Shown: positions 7,898 to 14,864 of the stretch, in pieces
How positions within the stretch are numbered: position 1 is the stretch's first letter
Layout: every line of letters begins with the position of its first letter
Source: Actinomycetes bacterium
GTDB lineage: Bacteria > Actinomycetota > Acidimicrobiia > Acidimicrobiales > Acidimicrobiaceae
NCBI GenBank assembly: GCA_021826315.1
Contig: JAKAZZ010000024.1
Coordinates: 1-35,559 of the forward strand
Reading direction: 5' to 3'
Length of the DNA: 35,559 nucleotides
Program-made: the position numbers and the translations under genes
The notes under the pieces: generated by a model
Databases searched by the model: none
Told to the model about the DNA's origin: nothing
The model's input: the letters and a program-made list of their open reading frames with translations, nothing else

Positions 7898-8797
7898 CTA
7901 ATTGTCAGATCCGCCACCGTCGCCAGATCCGCCACCGTCTCCAGAGCCACTGGTTGCGACGGTAGATGACGTCGACGAAGAGTCGGACGAGATCGTAGTA
8001 GATGGCGAGCCATCACCGCTCGAAGATCCATCGCGACTAACTGAAGTGGATGACCCTTCAGAACCATCTCCATGATTACCATCAGTCTCGCATTCTGATA
8101 CCCCAGGTCCACTGCGTGCGGTTGTTGATGCTCCAGCAGTTGTAGTTGAGGTGGATGAGCAGCTGTTAGCCAGTGGCCCGGTCAACGTAACAACTGTCGT
8201 TCCAGCTGTTGTTGTAGGAGGCGCAGCAGCGACTGTCGTGGTTGGAGCAGCGGTCGTGGTTGGAGCAGCGGTCGTGGTTGGAGCAGCGGTCGTGGTTGGA
8301 GCAGCGGTCGTGGTTGGAGCAGCGGTCGTGGTTGGAGCAGCGGTCGTGGTTGTCGGCAGCGCAGGTGCGGTCGTAGCGGTTGTTGAAGCACTACTCGCCG
8401 GTATCGAAATCCCAACTGCCGACGCAGTCAGCGACATTGCTTGTTGAATAGGACCGGGAAGCGATCCGGTGGCAGCTGCCGCTGCTGTACCGGTAGCGAA
8501 AACTGCGGCTGCTCCCCCGATGATAGCCTTAGAAGTCATTAGTTTTATGATCATGCGCTTTCCTTTCAAAGCCTCTTCCGGTCGACCCTCAATCGAACGG
8601 AATTCACCCTCCATCTGCGAGACAAGTTCAGATCGAACTAGCCCCTCGGGCACGGATACCTCATGTCGAAGAGCAACAAAGAGTTGATGAAGCGGTTCTG
8701 TTGGGGAATCTTCAAACCCCTCGTAACCGTCCACATCTGATGGTTTCGATTGAAACCACTCACTCTCGAATTGATCTTCGAAATATTCCATAGTCAT
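7898..8797 (-). CDS. Single-pass membrane protein with TTTAAP linker, probable anti-sigma factor
   Basis: The 299-residue protein has an acidic cytoplasmic N-terminus of about 80 residues, a basic stretch, one hydrophobic segment (about residues 91-111, rich in Ala and Gly), and a long outer part of low complexity. The outer part has about seven TTTAAP-type repeats and then a Ser/Thr/Gly/Asp-rich tail with SGDGGGS-type repeats. No catalytic domain and no zinc-type HxxxCxxC anti-sigma motif are seen. The anti-sigma call rests on architecture and on the ECF sigma gene upstream on the same strand, 247 bases away. The first ATG has no ribosome binding site, but a possible ECF promoter ends four bases before it, so the mRNA may be leaderless. 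The outer part might sense or anchor in the cell envelope. Confidence 0.6.
   Translation of the reverse strand: MTMEYFEDQFESEWFQSKPSDVDGYEGFEDSPTEPLHQLFVALRHEVSVPEGLVRSELVSQMEGEFRSIEGRPEEALKGKRMIIKLMTSKAIIGGAAAVFATGTAAAAATGSLPGPIQQAMSLTASAVGISIPASSASTTATTAPALPTTTTAAPTTTAAPTTTAAPTTTAAPTTTAAPTTTAAPTTTVAAAPPTTTAGTTVVTLTGPLANSCSSTSTTTAGASTTARSGPGVSECETDGNHGDGSEGSSTSVSRDGSSSGDGSPSTTISSDSSSTSSTVATSGSGDGGGSGDGGGSDN
8235..8352. repeat. 18-bp tandem repeat encoding TTTAAP
   Basis: The unit gtcgtggttggagcagcg occurs six times without a mismatch from 8235 to 8342, and a partial seventh copy follows. Read on the minus strand, each unit gives one Thr-Thr-Thr-Ala-Ala-Pro hexapeptide of the outer linker of the membrane protein. 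Exact identity at the DNA level points to recent expansion, and copy number probably varies between strains. Confidence 0.93.
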
Positions 8798-8801
8798 GAA
8801 A

Positions 8802-8830
8802 GAAACGATCTCAAAGTCGCCGCCGTTACA
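8802..8830 (-). promoter_or_regulatory. Possible ECF-type promoter just before the anti-sigma-like gene
   Basis: On the minus strand TGTAAC (8825-8830) is followed after 17 bases by CGTTTC (8802-8807). This resembles ECF promoters of the BldN type (CGTAAC, 16 bases, CGTTGA). The -10 element ends four bases before the ATG at 8797. Transcription would then start at or near that ATG, which fits the missing ribosome binding site. The match is by eye only. Confidence 0.35.
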
Positions 8831-9044
8831 CCTTTTTCAAGAAAGTCCAATTTTTTCAAACCTCATCTCCCGCACCCTGGTGTACACGCCATCTGGCAAA
8901 TATTTCAAGCGTCCGATTAGCCGAATCATATGAAGCCATGGCATTTTTAAACCAGGAATTCTACTTGCAACTTCAAACAAGGAATGAGAAGACTCGCCAG
9001 AACCGCATAACGATCTCAACTATCTAGCATTATTTAGCTCAGGC

Positions 9045-9656
9045 TCATATTCCAACATCAGCGAGGTCCTCGCGCAGCAGCCGTTCACGAAGGCGAGAAA
9101 GGCCCCTATGGGACGCAGTCCTCACTGCCTCAGGGCTCCGTGAAACAATCTCAGCAACCTCTGATACGCTAAATTCCAACACGTACCTTAAGTAGATCAC
9201 CTCAGCTACCTCAGGTGGAAGGTGCGCCTTGAGCAGGCCTAGCAATTCGGGTGAACTATCTGTTTCTACATTTGCTATTTGCGGCTCCAACTCTCGCGAA
9301 TAAGCGACCGAGAAACGATCCTTTCGACGCTCTCGGACAATTGCACCTCTTCCGAAGTCAATGGCCTTTCTTTTAGCAGCGACGATAGCGAAGCGCCTAA
9401 AGGATTCCTCATCACCTTCAAAGTTGCTTAGAGCCCTTGCAATAGCAATCCAAGTTTCCGATGCAACGTCGTCACAGTCACTGCCAACGAAGATAGAGAG
9501 ATATTTTACTATCGCGGGACTATAGTATCGCCAAAGGGTGGCCAGATCCTCACGATCACCCCTCCGTGCACCTTCCAAAACGACCTTAAATACTTCACTC
9601 GCAAGCAAGCTGGCTCCGGATCTCACTGTAGCTATATTTTGAATCAGAAAAACCAC
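9045..9656 (-). CDS. ECF-family RNA polymerase sigma factor
   Basis: The protein has the two-domain form of an extracytoplasmic-function sigma factor. Region 2 includes DDVASETWIAIARAL and a following RRFAIVAAKRKAIDF stretch. Region 4, near the C-terminus, includes LPPEVAEVIYLRYVLEFSVSEVAEI and then SRSPEAVRTASHRGLSRLRERL as the DNA-binding helix-turn-helix. The frame opens with a GTG at 9656 that has no ribosome binding site. A TTG at codon 17 preceded by GGAG is a plausible alternative start that would give about 187 residues. The likely anti-sigma gene lies downstream on the same strand. The gene is divergent from rnpB, and the two promoters share about 65 bases. Confidence 0.9.
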   Translation of the reverse strand: MVFLIQNIATVRSGASLLASEVFKVVLEGARRGDREDLATLWRYYSPAIVKYLSIFVGSDCDDVASETWIAIARALSNFEGDEESFRRFAIVAAKRKAIDFGRGAIVRERRKDRFSVAYSRELEPQIANVETDSSPELLGLLKAHLPPEVAEVIYLRYVLEFSVSEVAEIVSRSPEAVRTASHRGLSRLRERLLREDLADVGI

Positions 9657-9685
9657 TCTAAGTGATATTTATTTCGTCGTAAAAA

Positions 9686-9713
9686 TTGGGGTAAAACTTT
9701 AGGAACCTAATAA
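9686..9713 (+). promoter_or_regulatory. Possible promoter of rnpB
   Basis: TTGGGG (9686-9691) and TAATAA (9708-9713) are 16 bases apart and end about eight bases before the first paired base of RNase P RNA, where a transcript start is expected. The -35 is poor and the -10 fair. Confidence 0.4.
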
Positions 9714-9721
9714 GATCGGTA

Positions 9722-10076
9722 GCGCTGAGTTGGCTGGGTAGCCGCGGAGGATTATCCTCTGAGGAAGGTCGGGGCTTCATAGGGCAGAGTGCTTCGTTAC
9801 TGAAGGCAGGGTGACCTGACGGAAAGTGCAACAGAAAATATACCGCACCGTAATGGTGTAAGGGTGAAAAGGCGTGGCAAGAGCACACCAGCACAATGAG
9901 CAATCAATGTGGCTTTGCAAACCCCACTCGAAGCAAGATCAGATAGGGGTAACAAGCGGCCCGTTTAGGTAGTGGGATGAACGTTCCTCTACCATACCTC
10001 TGGTGGATCGCTTAGATGGATGGCTACCGCGGACTTAAGTCCAGACAGAACCTCGCCTACAGGCCAACTCAGCCCA
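9722..10076 (+). ncRNA. rnpB: RNase P RNA, class A
   Basis: This is the catalytic RNA that removes 5' leaders from tRNA precursors. The end helix P1 pairs GCTGAGTTGGC (9724-9734) with GCCAACTCAGC (10063-10073) perfectly. Inside are the conserved blocks of bacterial RNase P RNA: gaggaaggtcggggc with catagggcagagtgc near 9760-9795, then ggaaagtgcaacagaaaata near 9821, and agatggatggctaccgc with acagaacctcgcctac near 10014-10060. The 5' block differs at several positions from the common form (gaggaaagtccgggctcc), yet the overall order and length of about 355 bases are right. The 3' strand of P1 overlaps the last codons of the convergent zinc-ribbon gene. Exact ends are estimated from P1. Confidence 0.95.
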
Positions 10077-10809
10077 ATACGACGATTCGGCCGCACTCTT
10101 CACAGAAATTAGGACTAATCGGCGAACGCCTAATCTTCTCTGCAAGTGAAGAGGAGAACCGAAGGCGACATCCCCCACAACTGCCTTCAACGAGAAGGGA
10201 CACTTTATCGATCACGTCAGCTGGAACTCGCTTAAGAGCGGCGACGACGACACTAGAAAGTGAAGAACGAAGCGCATCTAATTCAACATTTAGTTCAGAG
10301 GCAACTTTCTCGACTTCATACTTTAACTTATCGAGCTCTGCCTTAGCAATAGCGGCTTCCCGATAGGCGCCCTTCACCTCAATATCAAGGCCCGAACCCT
10401 TCTTTTCAAGGACTTCTAGCTTTTCAATGATGGCGATCTCAGCCTCGGTGTATTCCGTGACTTTACTATCCAGCTCCGAAATTTGCAGTTGCAGCTTTGG
10501 ATTGAAGCGGTACTCCTTTTGTGATGAGTTGGATAGCAACTTCTTTGACTTATCCAATTCTGAATTAAAGCGTACGAGCTCCTCTTCTACCTGTCGCTGA
10601 TCGGACTTCAATGCCTCAACCTCACTCAAGACCGAGTCCAACTGGCTTTTGAGTCGCTTATAAGCCAACGCCTTATCACGGTAATTTCCACTTTGTGGAC
10701 CCGCGGATAGCCTTAGGGCGTTTTTAACTATTCGAGTTGATAGAGCTTGAAGCTGAATAAGACTCGCTATATCAGATTCACTAAATTGCACATCGTTCGA
10801 GTTCGTCAT
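10069..10809 (-). CDS. Coiled-coil protein with C-terminal C4 zinc ribbon
   Basis: The 246-residue protein is mostly heptad-rich helix (about residues 45-190) and ends in a zinc ribbon made by CGGC and, after about 20 residues, CEEC. This is the architecture of the C4-type zinc-ribbon family that includes Helicobacter HP0958 and Chlamydia CT398, proposed to bind nucleic acids or act as chaperones. Its role in actinobacteria is not settled. In actinobacteria this gene is often found beside rnpB, as here. The start ATG at 10809 is the first in frame; the upstream ribosome binding site is weak (GGGAGCG). The last four codons lie inside the antisense strand of the rnpB P1 helix. Confidence 0.88.
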   Translation of the reverse strand: MTNSNDVQFSESDIASLIQLQALSTRIVKNALRLSAGPQSGNYRDKALAYKRLKSQLDSVLSEVEALKSDQRQVEEELVRFNSELDKSKKLLSNSSQKEYRFNPKLQLQISELDSKVTEYTEAEIAIIEKLEVLEKKGSGLDIEVKGAYREAAIAKAELDKLKYEVEKVASELNVELDALRSSLSSVVVAALKRVPADVIDKVSLLVEGSCGGCRLRFSSSLAEKIRRSPISPNFCEECGRIVVLG

Positions 10810-10859
10810 CGCTCCCTAATCTAGCAAGGCTAGAGGTTATACAAAACAAAATCCTACCA

Positions 10860-13028
10860 TTATCCCCGACTGGTACCACTTCCGTTGGGACTTCCAGCCG
10901 CGGACGAACTAGATGTCGAGCTAGATGTCGAGCTAGAAGAAGTAGTAGCGGCTACAGAAGCAGAAGTCGAAAGAGTCGTTGCAGGTGCAGCCGTTGTAGT
11001 GGGTGCAGCCGTTGTAGTGGGTGCAGCCGTTGTAGTGGGTGCAGCCGTTGTAGTGGGTGCAGCCGTTGTAGTGGGTGAAGTGATAGCGCCTGGAGAATCT
11101 ATTGGGACGATGAACTTCGATGGCGGAATCCAGCTTGGAACCACCGTTGGGAACTGCTGGGCTGGTAGACCAGCTAACGCATTTGACATATAGTTGCGCC
11201 ATATTTCCGCAGGATAAGTTCCTCCGTAGACAGGAATGCCACCCACGTCATACATCGGCACATTTCCGGAGGGATCGCCCATCCAAACTGTGGTCACCAT
11301 TTGAGGCGTATAGCCATCGAACCAACCGTCGGTGAAGTTATCTGTGGTACCAGTTTTGCCCGCTGCAGGTCGCCCGATAGCCGCGCCAGTACCAGTACCT
11401 CTGATAATAACCTGCTGTAGCACGCTATCCATAATGGCCACTATACGACTCGACAGAACCCTTTGCGATGACAGAACAGGGTTATAGACGTACTTGCCAG
11501 TTGAGTCCACCACGCTCGTGATGAAACGAGCTGGGTGTAAGTAGCCTCCCGACGCCAGCACTCCGTAGGCCGTCGCCATCTCGAGTGGAGTAACGTCTTC
11601 CGAACCGATCGCAACAGAAGGAACGGCGAGCAAGGGGGACTTGACACCCATGATCCGAGCGGTGTCCACAACGTTTTGCAGACCAACGTTAATGGCTAGT
11701 CGAATATATGCGCAGTTTACGGAGTTAGCAGTCGCATCAGTCAAGGTCATCAATCCGTAACCCGGCTCAGCGTTACTCGCTACGTAAGGAAATGGCTTCG
11801 TATTCGGAACCGTAAAAGTACACGGTCCCGTTCCGTCGATTATGTCCGACGGCGAGTAACCAGATTCAAGGGCCGCAGCTAGAGTAAAAATCTTGAAAGA
11901 CGAGCCCGGCTGCCGACCGGTTCCACCTCGTCCGGTTGCCACGTTGAAGCCTCCCGACCCCGCATTGGGGTTTCCACTTACCATGGCTAATACGTTTCCG
12001 GTGTTAGGGTCGGTCGATACCAATGCTGCGGTGAACTTTCCGTTTGTGTTCGGAACGATCTTTTTAACGGCCGCATCAGCGGCTGCCTGATCAGTTGGAT
12101 TCAAAGTCGTCTGAATCGTATACCCGCCATTAGTCAAAGACGCATACCGCTGCGTTGGATCAGATCCCAAGAAAGAGTACTGAGGGGCGGTCTCTAACTC
12201 GCCCACAACTTCGGTCACGAAGGCCGAAGGAGAGCTAAAGATCGGGCGATGACTTACGGTCGGAAGCGGCTCTTTCTTGGCAGCGAGGTCTTGAGCATGA
12301 GTGATAGTTCCGTATTGATACATCTGATCTATCGCGAGGTCGCGGCGCTGCTTTGCATACGCGGGATAATAAAAGGGATCGTAACCCGACGGATTTTCAA
12401 TAAGAGCTGCTAGGAGTGCCGATTGCGCAATGTCAAGATGACTTAGGCCTTCTCCGAAGTATGTTTGCGAAGCTGCCGCAATACCGTATGCGCCTTCGCC
12501 GAAGTAAACGGTATTTAAATAACGCTGGAAGATCTCAGTCTTTGTCATCACACCTTGTAGACGAAAGGAGATAATTGCCTCTGAGAACTTCCTCGATAGG
12601 GTTCTAGAGGAGTTGAGGACCGCTTGCTTTACCAACTGCTCGGTGATGGTGGATCCACCTTGAAGTCCAGAGCCACCGGAGAAGTCTGCTACGAGCGCCC
12701 TTCCAATCGACTTGAGATCGATTGCTCCGTGTAGGAAATAAGTATGGTCCTCAACGTCTAGAACTGCAGCCTTAACCAGCTGAGGAACCTGGTTCAACGA
12801 TACCGTCGTTCGGTTTTGGCCATTTTGGACCAAATAGATCAAATTTCCCTGCGAATCTAAGATCTTCGACGGGATGGAAAGGGGACGCATAACTATAGGA
12901 GTAGAAAAGGTTCCCTTCTCCTTGAGAATTGCGACATTGCGCACCGTGGGAATTAGCAAGGCAAGAGAGAGTCCTAGAAGCACGGCCGAAAGAAGTAAAA
13001 GTCCAGCGTACTTTAGTACTTTATTCAT
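10860..13028 (-). CDS. Class A penicillin-binding protein (transglycosylase/transpeptidase)
   Basis: The protein polymerises and cross-links peptidoglycan outside the membrane. It starts with a signal anchor (residues 8-28). The GT51 glycosyltransferase domain follows, with the catalytic E93 in VEDHTYFLHG and GGSTITEQLVKQ. The transpeptidase domain has S376-x-x-K379 (nucleophile), S436-V-N438 and K558-T-G-T. All catalytic motifs are intact. The C-terminus is a linker of five TTTAAP-type repeats and a Ser/Thr tail instead of a known domain such as PASTA. The ATG start has GGGGATGA just upstream. It is the first gene upstream of the zinc-ribbon gene on the same strand and probably has its own promoter in the 190-base gap before it, where I see no clear motif. 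Confidence 0.96.
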   Translation of the reverse strand: MNKVLKYAGLLLLSAVLLGLSLALLIPTVRNVAILKEKGTFSTPIVMRPLSIPSKILDSQGNLIYLVQNGQNRTTVSLNQVPQLVKAAVLDVEDHTYFLHGAIDLKSIGRALVADFSGGSGLQGGSTITEQLVKQAVLNSSRTLSRKFSEAIISFRLQGVMTKTEIFQRYLNTVYFGEGAYGIAAASQTYFGEGLSHLDIAQSALLAALIENPSGYDPFYYPAYAKQRRDLAIDQMYQYGTITHAQDLAAKKEPLPTVSHRPIFSSPSAFVTEVVGELETAPQYSFLGSDPTQRYASLTNGGYTIQTTLNPTDQAAADAAVKKIVPNTNGKFTAALVSTDPNTGNVLAMVSGNPNAGSGGFNVATGRGGTGRQPGSSFKIFTLAAALESGYSPSDIIDGTGPCTFTVPNTKPFPYVASNAEPGYGLMTLTDATANSVNCAYIRLAINVGLQNVVDTARIMGVKSPLLAVPSVAIGSEDVTPLEMATAYGVLASGGYLHPARFITSVVDSTGKYVYNPVLSSQRVLSSRIVAIMDSVLQQVIIRGTGTGAAIGRPAAGKTGTTDNFTDGWFDGYTPQMVTTVWMGDPSGNVPMYDVGGIPVYGGTYPAEIWRNYMSNALAGLPAQQFPTVVPSWIPPSKFIVPIDSPGAITSPTTTAAPTTTAAPTTTAAPTTTAAPTTTAAPATTLSTSASVAATTSSSSTSSSTSSSSAAGSPNGSGTSRG
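10984..11073. repeat. 18-bp tandem repeat encoding TTTAAP in the penicillin-binding protein
   Basis: The unit ggtgcagccgttgtagtg occurs five times without mismatch. On the minus strand it encodes the same Thr/Ala/Pro hexapeptide as the repeat at 8235-8352, but with different codons (ACT/ACA/ACG and GCT/GCA/CCC in a fixed order). The two arrays therefore arose separately. Confidence 0.92.
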
Positions 13029-13221
13029 TCATCCCCAACTTGATAGACCGACATTACCAGAGAAATTACTGCGTAAGAATTTCCAAGCTAAGAGATTTTA
13101 CCCTAAATACAAGCAAAAGACTGAACGGGCCTCTTATCTGCTGCTCAGCTAAACCTCAGCCAACCTCATTGACACTGGATCTTCCTCCGAAGTACTCTTT
13201 GAATCACCTACAACGCGATCG

Positions 13222-13572
13222 CTAGTCGATAAATCGAGGAACGTAACCACCACGGCCCATGGCAAAGGAAGACTCGAAGTCGATCTCTTCATCTACGCCA
13301 CCTTTTACTTCAGTAACCCAAGCGAGACGGCCTTTGATTATTCTTTCGATACCCGACGCAAGGGTGACGGAAGAGATGGCACACGAAGAGCAGCTACCTT
13401 GAAGCTTAACCTCGATAACTCCGCTCTCTTCATCAACACTTACGAGAGCTAGATCGCCTCCGTCGGATTGCACCGCCGGACGGATCATTTCAATTAACCG
13501 CTCAACTTCGCGGTATTTGACGCTCTGCTCGTCTGCGACCGCCTGAGATTCCTCTGTTGTAGATTGAGACAC
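13222..13572 (-). CDS. NifU-like C-terminal domain (Nfu) Fe-S cluster carrier
   Basis: The small protein of about 116 residues is a single Nfu domain. VERLIEMIRPAVQSDGGDLALVSVDE leads into VKLQGSCSSCAISSVTLASGIERI, where the CxxC pair binds a [4Fe-4S] cluster shared between two subunits; the longer fragment here is quoted in parts and read from the translation. Such proteins deliver Fe-S clusters to target enzymes. The second GTG (13572) is preferred over the first (13581) because AGGTGG lies five bases before it. A target is not shown by position, but many Fe-S proteins are encoded in the window. The gene lies between the penicillin-binding protein and ppa on the same strand, with gaps of about 190 and 75 bases. 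Confidence 0.92.
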   Translation of the reverse strand: MSQSTTEESQAVADEQSVKYREVERLIEMIRPAVQSDGGDLALVSVDEESGVIEVKLQGSCSSCAISSVTLASGIERIIKGRLAWVTEVKGGVDEEIDFESSFAMGRGGYVPRFID

Positions 13573-13647
13573 TAAAACCACCTAATTATCTTTGCTCTAC
13601 ATCTTACAACAGAGGAGCAATTTACACTATCTCGATAGTAGAAATAA

Positions 13648-14133
13648 CTAGTGGCCCTCTGCCAGTCTCTCAATTGCAGCGGTGAGTTCACCCTCGGCTG
13701 ATTCCTTGGACGAAAAACCTTCGATAGTAGCAAACTTCTTAGGCTCAAGGTCTTTGTAGTGTGCAAAGAAGTGGCTTATCTCGTCACGCAATTGGGTTGG
13801 CACGTCCTCGATGTCTTGAATGGCTTCGAATCGTGGATCGCCATCAACAACACAAAGCAATTTGATGTCACGCCCCTTTTCGTCTGACATGACAAAAGTT
13901 CCGACTGTTCGGCAATCTACGTGGCAACCTGGCACGAGTTCCTGATCCAGAATTAATAGAGCATCGAGGGGATCGCCATCTTCGCCAAGGGTACCCTCGA
14001 TGTATCCGTAGTTCAGTGGGTATGCCATAGGGGTAAATAGGACTCGATCCAACCAAATCGCACCAGTCTCATGGTCGATCTCGTACTTGCATCTCGAATT
14101 CTTGGGTACCTCAATTACGACTTCAAAGCCCAC
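13648..14133 (-). CDS. ppa: Inorganic pyrophosphatase, family I
   Basis: The enzyme hydrolyses pyrophosphate and so drives biosynthetic reactions. The 161 residues contain the family I signatures KYEIDHETG, YPLNYGYIEGT and the metal-binding DGDPLDALLI, plus a later DGDPRF and the typical IEDVP with HFFAHYKDLE. All expected aspartates are present. GTG is the start, with GGGAG six bases upstream. The gene is on the same strand as the Rrf2 regulator and lies about 110 bases after it. Confidence 0.96.
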   Translation of the reverse strand: MGFEVVIEVPKNSRCKYEIDHETGAIWLDRVLFTPMAYPLNYGYIEGTLGEDGDPLDALLILDQELVPGCHVDCRTVGTFVMSDEKGRDIKLLCVVDGDPRFEAIQDIEDVPTQLRDEISHFFAHYKDLEPKKFATIEGFSSKESAEGELTAAIERLAEGH

Positions 14134-14247
14134 TTATATCTCCCTTTACTCATTGGTTTGCATCAAACGACCAAGGCCACTTCGGACTTAGTTAGACGAT
14201 GTAAATATAGGCGCTATCAAGGCGAAGGGATAACTAATCCTCCAAAA

Positions 14248-14748
14248 TTAGCCCCTCAAAGAGGGGTCATTGTCGACGATCGACTTAGCGCGATGGCTGT
14301 CTGTCGGAATTGGATAAGTACCATCTTCCAATCTACGGTCCCTCTCTGCCACTTCAAGGAGGGTGGACGTCGCGAGCATCTGCCTAAATGAGGTCAATGC
14401 TCCGCGCCAAGATTCATGAAGAGGACAGACACTGCTCCAGTGACATGGACCATTTCCCATGGCACACAACTCGGAGTGGATCTCTCCCTCCCCTGCCTCT
14501 ACCACCTCTAACAGGGATATAGATGATGGATCACGACTCAAACGATATCCTCCACTTCGACCCGCTCTTGATTGGGCCAGCCCCGATCTAACGAGATCCG
14601 AAAGGACAGCTGGTGCAAAGGAAGTAGGAATAGCCGAGGCTTGAACGACCTCGCGAATCTTCCTAGCCTCACCTAATGGATACGCCCGCGCTAGGACAAT
14701 TGCCGCCCTAACAACGTAATCTCCCCTCTTCGAAAGAACTACGTTCAA
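14248..14748 (-). CDS. Rrf2-family transcriptional regulator with Fe-S type cysteines
   Basis: The 166-residue protein has the Rrf2 winged-helix domain: an N-terminal RGDYVVRAAIVLA helix, the recognition region IPTSFAPAVLSDLVRSGL, then the wing SRAGRSGGYRLSRDP. Three cysteines follow, C95-x6-C102-x5-C108, the place where IscR and NsrR bind an Fe-S cluster. It should therefore sense the cluster state: Fe-S supply, oxygen, nitric oxide or redox. TTG is the start, with AAGG seven bases upstream. It is divergent from the two-gene redox module and likely controls it. A near-palindrome covers its own predicted -10, which suggests autorepression. NsrR-like nitric oxide sensing is possible but cannot be told apart from IscR-like sensing here. 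Confidence 0.9.
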   Translation of the reverse strand: MNVVLSKRGDYVVRAAIVLARAYPLGEARKIREVVQASAIPTSFAPAVLSDLVRSGLAQSRAGRSGGYRLSRDPSSISLLEVVEAGEGEIHSELCAMGNGPCHWSSVCPLHESWRGALTSFRQMLATSTLLEVAERDRRLEDGTYPIPTDSHRAKSIVDNDPSLRG

Positions 14749-14772
14749 AATGTGACCTTATTCTCTAAAACT

Positions 14773-14790
14773 ATGTGATTTCTATCATAT
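14773..14790. promoter_or_regulatory. Candidate Rrf2 operator overlapping the regulator's -10
   Basis: ATGTGATTTCTATCATAT is a near-perfect inverted repeat: ATGTGAT and ATCATAT around TTCT, with one mismatch. On the minus strand it contains TATGAT (14784-14789), a good -10 about 36 bases before the regulator's TTG. Binding here would block that promoter. Confidence 0.45.
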
Positions 14791-14797
14791 ATAAATG

Positions 14798-14833
14798 TAG
14801 TATACGTTTAGTACATCACTAAAGGTAGTACAC
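14798..14833 (+). promoter_or_regulatory. Three direct repeats upstream of the redox module
   Basis: TAGTATAC (14798-14805), TAGTACAT (14809-14816) and TAGTACAC (14826-14833) are three copies of TAGTAYAY on the plus strand, 32 bases before the first gene of the module. ATGTA (14795-14799) and TACAT (14812-14816) add a weak inverted repeat. They could be binding sites for the Rrf2 protein or another regulator. Confidence 0.35.
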
Positions 14834-14864
14834 AAAGAAAGCATCATGAGATCGGGGGGCATCA

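Noticed and set aside
8235..8352. Short regular repeats that could suggest a CRISPR array
   Set aside because: The units are adjacent without spacers, 18 bases long and in frame with a protein linker.
8151..8447. Plus-strand frame of 98 codons rich in Val, Gly and Ala
   Set aside because: It is the antisense shadow of the TTTAAP repeat; repeats of 18 bases stay open in several frames.
8837..9019. Sixty-codon minus-strand frame between the sigma and anti-sigma-like genes
   Set aside because: It has no ribosome binding site, no recognisable motif and no coding-like composition; probably chance.
10885..11193. Plus-strand frame opposite the penicillin-binding protein tail
   Set aside because: Same reason: it mirrors the tandem repeat and has no independent support.
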